DNA of 64,000 bases from Nomia melanderi (lineage: Eukaryota; Arthropoda; Insecta; Hymenoptera; Halictidae), in assembly GCF_051020985.1 (NCBI RefSeq), contig NC_134999.1, positions 16,373,660 to 16,437,659 on the forward strand. Direction: 5' to 3'. Numbering within the stretch: position 1 is the first letter of the stretch; each line of letters starts with the position of its first letter. Positions 49,034 through 60,060 of this stretch are shown here, piece by piece. Under the pieces are notes generated by a model. That model was given only the letters and a program-made list of their open reading frames with translations. It searched no databases and had not been told where the DNA came from. A program made the translations under genes and the position numbers.

Positions 49034-51302
49034 ATGGGTAAGAAAGGAAAGACTGTGGGTGGAAATTTAGGAAAAGCATTAATCAGGGATCGTTTTGGTT
49101 CCGTGAAACATAAGAAACATGATGATATGACTATGGTAAGGTAATGACTTTACATATAACCTTTCACGTTTCAGTACATGTGGTTAAAGTATGTTATTAT
49201 TTGGAAATTGAATCTTTAAATAGATCCATAGTGTTGCGTTGAACGATGGCTACGATTGGGGACGTCTTAATCTTCAGTCTGTTACGGAAGAAAGTTCTTT
49301 TCAAGAATTCCTTTCAACCGCAGAGTTAGCGGGAACAGAGTTTCAAGCGGAAAAATTGAACATCAAATTTGTTAATCCGAAAAGTGGAATTGGATTACTT
49401 TCGAAAGATGAAAGAGAAAAGGTATTGGAAACACAGAAGAAGAATAAAGCTCTGCTTAAAGTGCCAAGAAGGCCAAAATGGGATACAACCACTACAGCTC
49501 AGGAATTACAAGCTAAAGAAAAAGAACACTTCTTAGAATGGAGACGTACTTTATCTCTGCTCCAAGAAGCAGAGGGATTAATGTTAACACCGTATGAGAA
49601 GAATCTGGAGTTTTGGAGGCAGTTGTGGAGGGTAGTGGAACGCAGCGATGTTGTTGTACAGATTGTCGATGCAAGGAACCCTTTGCTTTTTAGATGTGAA
49701 GACTTAGAAAGCTATGTCAAAGAGGTAGATCCTAAGAAAATGAACATAATATTGGTCAATAAGGCAGACTTTCTAACTGAGGAACAACGAAAAGAATGGG
49801 CAAAGTACTTTTCAGATATTAATGTGAGAATAGCATTCTTTTCTGCCACATTAGCAGCTGAAAAACAGAAGGTTCATGAAGTAATAGTAGAAGAAAATAG
49901 TGAATTAGAAAGTGAGGCTGGAGATAAAGATGATGATGATAATGAATCATTATATAATTCAGAATTTGCTTCAGAAAGTGAATATGAAAGTGCAGATGAT
50001 GGTAGTAGCCTCAACAATACAGATTGTGTAAGCAAAGATTCTGAAGGAGAAGAAGAAAAACATGTAGTAATAGAGGATACTGAATTATATTTGGATACCC
50101 TAAAACTGCCAGAAGAAGAAACAAATGAAGAAGTTACTAATGAAAATGATACAAAGATAGAAAATTCACCTGAGCTATTGAGTAGGGATCAATTGGTATT
50201 ATTTTTCAAAACAATTTATAAAGGAAAGACATACACTGAAGGTATCACGACAATTGGTTTAGTAGGATATCCAAATGTAGGTAAAAGTTCCACGATTAAT
50301 GCTCTGTTGATGGACAAAAAGGTATCTGTGTCTGCAACACCAGGCAAGACAAAACACTTTCAAACACTCTTTTTGGATAAGGATCTACTTCTTTGCGATT
50401 GTCCTGGTTTAGTAATGCCTAGTTTCGTTTGCACTAAAGCTGAAATGATTTTAAATGGTATATTACCAATTGATCAAATGAGAGATCATGTTCCACCAAT
50501 TACATTACTGGGTACTTTAATACCAAGGCATATTATAGAAGATCTTTATGGTGTCATGTTACCTCCACCCATGGAAGGAGAAGAAGTTGACCGTGCTCCA
50601 ACTGCAGAAGAAATTTTAAATGCCTATGGATGTATGTAATTAAATTTATTGTAAATATTTTGCAGTGTGCAATAATTTCTTATGGGATATTTTCTTTTGC
50701 TTTAGATAACAGAGGTTTTATGACACAAAACGGACAACCAGACAATCCACGATCAGCACGTTATATTTTGAAAGATTTTGTAAACGGTAAACTCTTATAC
50801 TGTGTCGCGCCGCCGACATTAGAGCAAGACAAATTTCACACATTCCCTCCGCGAAAAAGAACTATTTCTGTAAATAAACATGTACCATCTAGGACAATAC
50901 GCGTTAATAAAGGAAGTAAAACTAGCTCTGAAGATGTAGATAAAATATTCTTTCGAAACAACACTTCAAATGTACATACGAGAGGAGTAATTGGAAAGAT
51001 GCATGGTATATGTCATGGTAGTTCTAGGTATGTAACATTATTGTATATTTATTATTCAAAAAGTCATTCATGTATAATTATCGACAATAATAATTCATAT
51101 ACAATAAGTAATGGAGCGTTGGTACGAATGTCCTTGATAATATTCGGCAATTATTGTAATTTTCAGCGATACAGTATCAGTACTCGGATCTACCCAAAGT
51201 TTAGCAATTGAAGAGAAACCATGGAAAAAAATAAATAAACATACAAACAAAAAGAAACGTGAGAAAACAAGAAGATTATACGCCCATCTTGATCAACACT
51301 GA
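49034..51302 (+). CDS. Lsg1: LSG1, large-subunit GTPase 1
   Basis: Cytoplasmic circularly permuted GTPase that releases the export adaptor NMD3 from the maturing 60S ribosomal subunit. Exons: 49034-49135, 49224-50631, 50706-51027, 51167-51302; 655 residues in phase. The start MGKKGKTVGGNLGKALIRDR is typical. The permuted G domain shows G4 (NKAD, near VNKADFL), then a long acidic insert (about 240-340), then G1 (GYPNVGKSS), G2/switch region (VSATPGKTKHFQT) and G3 (DCPGLVMP). Order G4-G1-G3 marks the YlqF/NUG family. C-terminal DNRGFMTQNGQPDNPRSARY and a lysine-rich end (KKKREKTRR) complete it. AATAAA at 51463 follows. Confidence 0.96.
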
Positions 51303-51585
51303 TTGCTGGATATATTAGTTCTGTATCGTTTTTTGAACAGCTCGAGTTGAAGGTCTTTTCGCTATATAACAGCGGATCGTATTTTGTAACATACAAATCT
51401 CTGAATTTACACGAAATGTCGGAGATTCATATTGATTCTAAATATCACAAGTACATTCTAACAATAAAATACATACACATATAAGAATAATTTACTGTTT
51501 CGCTTATATGCGTATATATTATAAAATTAAAATATTTCATAATTTATGTCCTTTGCGTTTCATATTTCTATCCCATCTTATATAA
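51303..51585. other. Convergent 3' flanks of LSG1 and the SSU72 unit
   Basis: No gene. AATAAA at 51463-51468 for LSG1. No clear minus-strand AATAAA was found below 51586. Confidence 0.5.
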
Positions 51586-51861
51586 CTAACGTTCGATGTC
51601 GCTGAACAAACGCTGCTGTAATCTTGCTTTACACATTTCGCCAACAATCGTAGGAGTAATGTAAACAGCAGATCTCTGAAACATATCCCATGGAAAGCAA
51701 TGATTTATTAAATAGGAAGCACGGATCGAATTCCTACTTGTAACTAGTGGAATTCGTTCCACATAATCTGAGCCAGATAATGTGGTAGTATGCTCTGGTA
51801 AAGTATAATTTAGTTCTCTCTCATAAGTTAAGTCCATTGGCGAACACCAGGTATCAGACAT
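51586..51861 (-). CDS. Unknown 91-residue protein downstream of SSU72
   Basis: Single-exon ORF starting MSDTWCSPMDLTYERELNY and ending RLFSDIER. It begins 12 nt after the SSU72 stop codon on the same strand, with no room for a promoter of its own unless that lies within SSU72. Composition is ordinary for a folded or scaffold protein (balanced, with Cys, Trp, Tyr, Pro) and not the lysine/asparagine bias of chance AT-rich frames. No signal peptide or membrane segment. I do not recognise the family. It is most simply the second cistron of a dicistronic SSU72 mRNA, or an exon of an alternative transcript. The short gap and plausible composition argue for a real protein, but this is inference. Confidence 0.5.
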   Translation of the reverse strand: MSDTWCSPMDLTYERELNYTLPEHTTTLSGSDYVERIPLVTSRNSIRASYLINHCFPWDMFQRSAVYITPTIVGEMCKARLQQRLFSDIER

Positions 51862-51873
51862 TTGAGACTGCTT

Positions 51874-52832
51874 TCAATAGAAAAGCACTGTATGTAGAAT
51901 CGTTCTTGCAAACTTTGATTCAAATTCATGAAGCATTTCGTCTATATCATTGTCTAGATCTTTGCTATTAGCCAGCTGCAACATTATATTTTAATTATTA
52001 CAGAAAAAGAAATATTGAAGCGTGTAAGCATATAAAGAAGTATAAATTTTACAAGTACCACAGTAACCAAATCACAGATAAGAAACGATCCAACTGCAGC
52101 TTCCTCGTGATTATCTTGAATATCAATGTTAATCAGGTGCACAGGTTGACTATCTTCTTGAGGTCTAGACTCCATGCATTCAATTACTTGATCGTAGACT
52201 CTTTCTTCGCAAGTAATTAAAATGTCAAATTTATCCTTGGACAATTGAAATCGTTCTGGCTTGGGTTTAATTCTACGATTTCTGTCCAACATGTACAATA
52301 AACCAGTTTGCGTATAGCTAATATTATTGTTAAGGAGTTTCTTCAATTATTGTACAGACTTATACTATAACAACGTATATATATTTCTTTCTGACAGTTT
52401 TATTATAATTGCTATAAATGTAAAAAAAAAATCTGGAAAGAGTCTTTTTTCTTGGGAGTTAGTACTGCTCCGTGCTTCTTGCCTGAAAAAAAGAAATAAT
52501 ATGTTTATCTAACAGTTAGGATACTATTGCTTGTCTTTTGATAAAAGGTCATTGTAGATTTCGTCGTAAGACGTTCCGAAGTCATAAATATTTGGACGAT
52601 CCGGGGCGTTCCCAGGAAGCTTAACTTTGTCTCCTGTTCCAAAACTCTTCACATTGAACCCTTTTTTGCTGAAAAAAGATCATTCAATATGTAGGAACGG
52701 TTCTGTACGAAGAGCTGTAATTTGATTGATCGTCATCAGAATCAATTACCTCAAGAAGGCATGGGCTTCCATGCTTCGATTCATATTACTAGAACATATT
52801 ACAGCTACGCTGATAGGATTTAGTGCCGACAT
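51874..52832 (-). CDS. Ssu72: SSU72, RNA polymerase II CTD phosphatase
   Basis: Dual-specificity phosphatase that removes phosphate from Ser5/Ser7 of the polymerase II tail and belongs to the 3'-end processing machinery. Exons: 52832-52750, 52668-52525, 52317-52059, 51975-51874; 195 residues in phase, matching the family (about 194). The phosphatase loop is CSSNMNRS (C13, R19), with the catalytic aspartate in the conserved C-terminal region (NIDIQDNHEEA). DRPNIYDFGTSYDEIYNDLL, YMLDRNRRIKPKPERFQ and the ending LHTVLFY are diagnostic. The intron between exons 2 and 3 carries U12-type signals. The stop is followed after 12 nt by another ORF. Start chosen because the phosphatase loop begins at residue 13, as in orthologues. 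Confidence 0.96.
52318..52524 (-). other. U12-type (minor) intron in SSU72
   Basis: On the minus strand the donor is GTATCCTAA, agreeing with the U12 consensus GTATCCTTT in the first seven positions. Near the acceptor is TCCTTAAC (plus 329-336 of 52,000), matching the U12 branch site TTCCTTAAC, about 13 nt from the exon. Ends AG. There is no polypyrimidine tract. Phase and protein join (KQYYTQTG) agree. Confidence 0.8.
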
Positions 52833-53417
52833 TGCGTTCTATTAGTCTACCGGTTAAAAAGAGGAGTTGTGATATTAAAAAAGGAAAATAATAAGCGTAA
52901 TGTCACTTAACCACAAAGGACTTGTACAGAGACGAAACTTCGGTGTTTCTCAAGAACCAATGTTCAATACGCATGCGTAACCAAGTAGTTCCACCGTGAA
53001 GTCATTCCAGAACAGCTATTGATGACGAGAAAAATCGAAAAAAAAAAATTTAAATATCAACTAGCACATTTTATTAAACATTTTCAACTGTTTCAACGTT
53101 TTATTTAAAGTTCTCAAAAACTTTCAAAACTTAAATTAAATCTATATCAGATTTAGAAGAATATTGCACGTTATGTGTTCATAAAATGATACAAAATAGG
53201 AAACATTGCACACGTGTATTCGTGCAATTTCCAATTCTTCGATATCGATATCATGAAATTCGAAAACTACGTTCACACTGGAACTATTTCTACACGCGTG
53301 CGTACTAGAAACACGGTTCTTGAAAAATATCGCCAGAATTTCCGTTAGATACAAGGTTTTTTTATAGTAACATAACGAATTGCATTTCCACTTGTTTCAA
53401 TTCTGACCTTAATCCGT
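52833..53417. other. SSU72 5' flank
   Basis: Promoter side of SSU72 and perhaps of a divergent plus-strand gene. No coding sequence recognised. Confidence 0.5.
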
Positions 53418-53645
53418 GGTTTTAGGTTCGGCAGTTTTAGCGTCGTGCAGTGACATCTATACACTAACTGGAAGTTACATTATCGAAGGGAATCGACAGT
53501 CAATAACGAAACAGAGGACACGACGGTGGTGCTCCTGTCGAAAGTTAATTTTTATCGACCAATGTTAGTGACATCGCGAGTCAGTTTGAAATTCAGCATC
53601 GTAACGAACTTATTTGAAACTCGCATAACGTTGATGCACGATCAA
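53418..53645 (+). other. Possible non-coding first exon of a plus-strand gene
   Basis: GC-richer than its flanks and ends at a good donor, CAA|GTAAGT (53646). It would splice to the candidate exon at 54130. The left edge is a guess. No protein recognised. Confidence 0.3.
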
Positions 53646-53835
53646 GTAAGTTGCATTAATATTTCGTTTCACGTGTTCACAATGTTTCTTTTTATATCAC
53701 GGTTGTCGTGTTATTAAACTGTGCAGTACTAGAAAATAACGTTGCAATAGTTGTTAAGGTTATTAGTTTACTATTTAAATAAATTTTAAAAACGTCTGAA
53801 CATAAATTCAGTCTGACACAGCGCTGAGGTTATTC

Positions 53836-54111
53836 TTAACCCCTTGCGATTTATTTCTTAGCTATGATCATCGTTATTTAGCTATTATTTTTAATTTTTA
53901 ATTTTTTAGCTATGATCTACGATTATCGTTGATAATTTATGAGGAATAGACACAATTTTTATGTTTATTCTATGTGTACGTTTACTTTAAAGGTTAGTGA
54001 TTAATAACAGAAAATTTATATTTAAAAGTTATAAATATCACTTAAACTTCTCGAATTCATTTTGAAATTTTCGTCACGTGTCTGACACGATATTGTAGGT
54101 GAAGGGGTTAA
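53836..54111. mobile_element. TTAA-bounded MITE, family A copy 2
   Basis: TTAACCCCTTG at the left; the right end reads GAAGGGGTTAA, one base changed from the left end's complement. Interior matches copy 1 (GTTTATTCTATG, AAAGGTTA, TTTCGTCACG, GTCTGACACGATATTGTA). No ORF. It ends 18 nt before the acceptor of the candidate exon at 54130. Confidence 0.75.
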
Positions 54112-54129
54112 TGTTATTTTTTCTTTCAG

Positions 54130-54243
54130 GTGAACGAACTGGATAGCAGAGCCCGTAAACAATTTCACGCGTGATTTCGAATACAAAGAACGTAGCTGTG
54201 GTTCAACCTCGAAGGACATCCGATGTTTTGGAGAAGGAATGAG
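54130..54243 (+). CDS. Candidate 5' exon with start codon, gene continues right
   Basis: Bounded by a strong acceptor (TTCTTTCAG, ending 54129) and donor (GAG|GTAACC at 54244). It contains ATG at 54223, giving MFWRRNE up to the donor, in phase 0. If real, it is the start of a plus-strand gene whose next exon lies beyond a large intron, possibly outside the window. Only seven codons, so it cannot be recognised. Confidence 0.25.
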
Positions 54244-54273
54244 GTAACCGGTAAACTTACCTGCGGATAATAC

Positions 54274-54693
54274 TTAACACGTTGAATGCTATGGGGGTCA
54301 CCGGCGACCCAACCAAATTGAATTACTATAGTTCACTCAATTAAACGACGATTATTTGAAAACATTTATATATTATAAATAGATTTATTTGTTTTTTAAA
54401 ATATTATTTATTTTTTAACTGTGGTCAATACAACTATTTTATCGTTAATCATTTGTTAGGAAAAGAACAAATTTTGTTGCTTATTGTACATCTACGTTTA
54501 CTCCAAAGGTTAAGGATTGATAATAGAAAAGTAATATTTAATATATATTTAAAAAAATCAATAACATGTAGATTTCTGAAATTCAGTTTAAAATTTTCAC
54601 CAGTCTGACACGACATTGAAGGTCAAGGGGTTAATATTATATTTTCCCGTTTTGTGTAGTTTGCTCTATTTAATTATGCATTCAACGTGTTAA
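54274..54693. mobile_element. TTAA-bounded MITE, family B, with a family A insertion
   Basis: Perfect 12-bp inverted ends CACGTTGAATGC / GCATTCAACGTG, each next to TTAA. 420 bp including the TTAAs. Its left arm carries GGTCACCGGCGACC. Family A copy 3 lies inside at 54415-54634, so family B inserted first. No ORF. Confidence 0.75.
54415..54634. mobile_element. TTAA-bounded MITE, family A copy 3 (nested)
   Basis: Right end GGTCAAGGGG-TTAA is intact; the left end is TTAA followed by a decayed terminus. Interior matches copy 1 almost word for word (CAATACAACTATTTTAT, CCAAAGGTTA, GATTGATAATAGAAAAG). Sits within the family B element. Confidence 0.7.
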
Positions 54694-57431
54694 CCCATTG
54701 TTAGAGCCGTTCATTTTTTGGCGATATATTATTTATATAATATGTTATTTAATATTTTATGGCTATATCTGTCATTTGTTCTGAGTATGAAAAAAGTAAT
54801 GATAAATAAATTATGGATAGAGCCGCCGAGAGTTTTCCTGGAAAAACTGTGGTAAAATTTGTTGATTCGATTCCCTATTGCACTAACAAACAATGAAAAA
54901 AATAACTGCGTTTTTGGGCTGAATTTTAAAACCAAAAGTGTGCGGCAACGGATGAATTGAATTCTCATTCACGTTATTGGCGGTTTATGCTAACAGCTAT
55001 TAATCTCAATTCCGTTGAAACCGTTAGGGTGATTTATCTGTTCAACACTGAATATACGTATTCAGATATTTCAAACAAGAAGATTAACAAACGGAGCAAA
55101 ACATCTTTTGTTGAAAGCATTGTTCATTGATAACGTTCACAGCTGCTCGCTCTTAGGGCATCGTTGCGCGAGCTGGTTGATTGGCTTTTACAAAAGAAAG
55201 AGCAGCGAGCAGCCTCATCGTCGTTAAATTGCATAATGTTGTACGGTCGCGGTTCTCTTGCAAAATCGACAAATAATGAGCAGCGTCGACAATGAAAATT
55301 GCAGGTCTCAGGGCACAAATTAAGGCGGAGTAATTCGGGACGCTTTAATCTTGAGATCGACCAATTCTTTCTTCGTACAATTAAGCCCCTTACGACCGCG
55401 ATCATCGAATTTCTTAAGTCAGTTTCGATTGGTCGTCAACCACTTCGAAGTTCTGTTCATCCCATCCTACGATTAGGATACCGTTCAACATATAATACAA
55501 TAGTTTAATCCTAAGCCTATGTGAAAAGCAAGTGAACATCAAAATTCCTTTAACTTCGAAACCTATGAGCAAGCTTTCAAATTTACCGAATCACTTCGAT
55601 AAATCAAAGATTCTGCTTAATTACGATTTTCAAATACGAGTTGCGATTTCAATGTAAGCTCAAGACATCTCAATTCGCGCGTCAGCGAATGGTAGTCAGG
55701 AATTATCCTCGACAAAGCATCAATTACGGCGACACGGAATGGTCTCCAATTTGCATCTCGCTTCTTCCCTGACTGGACGACCGCGCGGTTGATTGGAGAA
55801 ATTCCTTTCGGTGCTCGCACCGGTCAACAGATCGACCAAACCAATTTAGACTCGGAACCGTTTCTTTGTGATGGCTGTAATAGGTCTCGTTGCACGAGGG
55901 ACATCGCGGCTTAGCGTAAATCGAGCAGAGTGAATTCGGGAAATGTTCGTTTAAACACCTGAGATTATCGCAAGCATCTCTTTCGTTAATCGACGAAGCG
56001 TCCAGGTGAAAAACTTGGGAACTGCTAACGATCGGGACTATTAGCCGCGAATACGACGTTGGTTTCCGTTTTCGAACAAGGTCGGCGTTGTTACCGGAGA
56101 ATCCGTAAAGATGGCACAATCTAGAGCCGCGCTGCCACTTGATTAAGAAAAAAACGTGGTATGAAATCGCTAATTGTCGGAGCTGGCAACTAGCGATTGG
56201 AATTCCTATTGGCTAACCGATATTCGCAAGAAACCGACTAAAGCATGGAATTCGCGAATCGAGATTTCCGTGCGCGCCATTACCGGAATGCGCCGGCGTT
56301 CGCCGGGCATCGAAGTCTCCGCGCGTCGAGGCGATATTCCCTCCGCGCGGACGCGAGTTCCGTTGACTCACTTCGTTCGCGGGAAAGAAACAAAACTACG
56401 CTTTCATACGCTGCCACGTGAAATTTGCATTCGCAAGGATGCGAGGAGTAGCATCGGGCGAATTCTTTCTTGTCAAGGCACGCCGGGATATCGCGATGCC
56501 TCTGACGAACATCTGAAATTCCTTTGTCCCGAACTAATCGCGCATCTATTCGCGATTGCGCTCAGCCAGTTAGCCAAACCAATTAGCCAGTTGCGTTCTC
56601 TTTGAGATTCTTTCGTTCTAATTGAGAACTTTCCCAAAATTTTCATTCGAGTAACGTGTATAAAATTGATTGTTTCTAGAACGAACGTTCTCTTAAGTTA
56701 GCTGTTTTTCGACCAGTGTGCTCGCCATAGCACAAAACCTTGCCGTTTCTCCATGAAATCGGCAAGAGAAATTTGCCAGTCGATTCTCTCGATTTTCACT
56801 GTTTTAAATTTTGGATTCCCGATTCTCGAGAGATGCCGTTGAAATCCTGGCAATTAGAAAGTTCCCACTTGTTACACGACGCGTTGCGATTTTCTGTAAA
56901 AAACATACGCGAGAGTGATTCAATATTTTTTACTCGAGATACGAAACGTTGAACGTCACAAATACTTTGTAACCATCCGAGTGAATACGCAGCCGATTGC
57001 CGTGGATTTTTTCTTCGGACTTTCATCGCGATCCTTTGCCCCGGAGCGTCTTTTAATCGTCGTTAAGGGGGGAACCGTTATACGGCCAGGAGCAAAACTA
57101 AAGCGATACCGGCGTTTGATCGAACGGTTATATCGGAAATTCAGTCGAGCACGTTGTAACCGCGGCAAATATACGGCGCCTGTTACGTTTGTTTATCGTG
57201 CCCGATAATATATTATAATTTAACTACAGATATTTATGGCGGTACGTGATTTTATAGGCCGGATCGGCGGAACAATCCGTACGAAACGGAAACATCATTG
57301 CCTTCGTCAAGGGTTTTATTAGCCTTAAAATAAAGTGGATAGTCTGCCGCGGTACAGTAAAATTTTCATCGTGCCTTTACGACATCTTTCAATTCCGTCG
57401 AAATCTCCAGCACCGGCTAGGAAAAGGGATC

Positions 57432-57473
57432 GATCTTTACGATCTTTATCGAACTTTATCGAACTTTATCGTT
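57432..57473. repeat. 10-bp tandem repeat, about four units
   Basis: Units of the type ATCTTTATCG / AACTTTATCG in a row. Confidence 0.75.
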
Positions 57474-57755
57474 ATTGGTACCATTGTGAATCTGAAACTA
57501 ACCGCGACGTCCTCGTTGTGGATGCGCCAATGGAGCACGCGTGTTCCTAACACCTTTTTACGGTCATTTATCGTACAGTTCATCCTATTCTTCTATAGAA
57601 AGATTGATGTTCTTTCATTTAAACCTTGGAAATCAGATATTTTCGAAAAACACGCGATTAGAATTAAAAAGCAGGACAGACGTGAACATTTGCTAAATAG
57701 TGTTTATAAAATTTGGTACGCGAATCATGTAAACCTAGCGTTAAGATTAAAACGA

Positions 57756-57794
57756 TGAATAATAATCAATAATAATATAATAATCAATAATCAG
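57756..57794. repeat. AAT/AATC-rich simple repeat
   Basis: Imperfect run of AATAATCAATAAT units. Confidence 0.7.
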
Positions 57795-58914
57795 CCACTC
57801 AACAGTCAACTAATTAACAATTCGAATCGATTATATCAATTCGTCGCGAAGCCGCATAACGGAAGCAGCGTCCCAGCGAAACAAAATGGCGGCGATTGTT
57901 TACCGTAGAGGAAATGGCGTCAGCCGATTTTCGCCGGGGTTGTCTCGGGTGACTTTGTAAATTATTCCGCGTGTGCGCTCGAAGACGGATGTCCTTTAAC
58001 TTATGGATATTGATGAGCGCCGGCCCGGCCATTGTCGACGTCTGACGCATGATCCGCGCGCGATGCACCGGCACCCGTTAAATTATACCTTGAATTATGG
58101 GTCGGCTCGCCGCGCGAATATCAATCGGGCTCGCCGCGTTCCCGAAGGCAGCGGACTCTTGCGGGACGTCACGCGACGCGAGGTTGCTCGCGGACAAATT
58201 TCAAACGATTCCGAGTTACCCGAATTAATGGCCGCCGGCGATTAGGCTACTTACGTAGAAACTCGGAGCAACCGGAGGATGTAATGGTGGCTCTAATGGA
58301 TGAAAGTTAGCGCTGACGCGCCGGCGAAGGGGAAGAAATTTCTAAGATGCCGTGAAAATTACTCGTCTAGTGCCTTCAGCATCTTGGATAAGGTATAACG
58401 AACTGGGAACGGCGTTCAGCTGTTTCTTTTCAATTATAAAATTATATTCCGCCGAGTAATTGTTATGCGCGTTTGAAAGTGCACGGTTTCCACGGTAATT
58501 CCTGCAGAAGTTGAAGACACCGCTGCAGATGCGTCTAACAAATGTGTACGAACTCTCGACGCTCGGAGTGGATTGTTAAACCTGTCGATAATAACACCCT
58601 CGTGATGAAAACTTGAACTGAATTCTACAAATCCGATGACACCGAACCATTAGTAACCAATGGCAATACCATTTGCCTTCGGAGCAAGTAATTTTATACA
58701 GGACTCTGAAAATTCTCGTGATCACCGCGTTAATTAGCGAAACTAACAAACTCACTTAAGATTCAGAATTACCGAAGCTTCCGGAAGCGATCGATTTTAA
58801 CGAGAACCAGGAAGGAGTCGACGAGTCGCAAGCTTCACGCTAGATCCCGACGACGTTCCACCCTCGATCCGTTGATCCGCGGTGGATCGCGATTACTCGG
58901 CGGCACGTGAACGA

Positions 58915-58941
58915 AACGGAGAAAGTAACGCTTTCTCCGTT
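58915..58941. repeat. Perfect 11-bp hairpin
   Basis: AACGGAGAAAG, loop TAACG, CTTTCTCCGTT. Lies in the gene-free GC-richer region. Confidence 0.75.
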
Positions 58942-59474
58942 CATCTTCGAATCTTTCGAGAGCGTCATCCGCGTGCCGCGTCGCTGGAAAAATCGGCGGC
59001 GACTGGAATCGCGGCTGGTTGCGCAATCAATTAATCGAGACCCGTTGACATTTCGTCGACGCGTCTCCGACTGCCGGCGTATCGATTCGAGCGTTAACGC
59101 GTTATCCACCGGCGATTGTTGAACAGTTTATTGAAAATGAACAATCGATACCCAAGGATTTCTTAATCGAATCAATAGCGACAGCGATTAGAATCCTGCA
59201 AATCGGCGAGCCGCGTTGGCCAACGCAATTACCATTGGACGCGATAATTATTGACACTCGCCATTCTTAATTATGATTGCCCGCTATTCGTGTTAATTAT
59301 CTTCGCGCATACCACTACGAATCACCGATACTATTGTCCGGAGGAAATTATCGGTAGCGTTTTTAATGGAAGATTGCGTCCCATGAAAGAGCCTATTAAT
59401 AGCTGGTTAATAGATAAAACGTGGATCGCGCGGCGATCGGCGTATATAAATAAGTTTGTTCATCGATGACGCGT

Positions 59475-59511
59475 GGCAGTTCGAGGAATCGATGGCGGTT
59501 CGAGGAATCGC
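59475..59511. repeat. Tandem duplication of a 17-20 bp unit
   Basis: GGCAGTTCGAGGAATCG is followed by GGCGGTTCGAGGAATCG. Confidence 0.7.
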
Positions 59512-59898
59512 CGAGGATAGAGGATGATAAGGTCAGGGTCGTCGCCGATGGAACTTCGTCTTCGATCGCCGGTGGATGATCGGACGAGGAAGAACCCGAG
59601 GAAAGTGAATGGAGAAGAGAGAGCTCGGCCGGAGGATCGCGAGGAACTTGTCTTCGCCGGGGACGAAAATAGAAGGATGACACATAAAGGGAGAGTTCAT
59701 AGTTCGCAAGTTCTGCGAGGCGACAGAGGCAAATTTAGGCGGCGTCCGCCGACGAAAGCGTCTCTCACGTCGGGCCGAGCGACTGCAACGTGCAAACAAG
59801 CCGTTTCAAAGGCGACGCGACTTACAAACAGAGGATCGAATACGAGGAGGATTAGTGAACAATACACAATAATAAAATAGTATTTCACGTGTAGACAA

Positions 59899-60060
59899 TT
59901 AACACTTCTAGTGTGAAATGAAATTGATTCTGTTTTGATATGTTGGAAATATTATTCAAAGGGTGCACACGATATTATGGTGGCGATCAGCAAATCGAAT
60001 TATCGTAGTTCCTTCGATTATTTGAAAACATTTCTTTGTTATGAATAATGCCACCTAATG
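59899..60060. mobile_element. Decayed relative of MITE family B
   Basis: Interior resembles 54274 onward: GGCGATC.., AAATCGAATTA, TAGTTC, CGATTATTTGAAAACATTT. Left TTAACAC may be its end; no right end found. Confidence 0.4.

Noticed and set aside
56174..56605. 143-codon plus-strand frame in the GC-richer region
   Set aside because: Arginine/serine/isoleucine-rich, no family likeness, no flanking splice chain; expected in stop-poor DNA.
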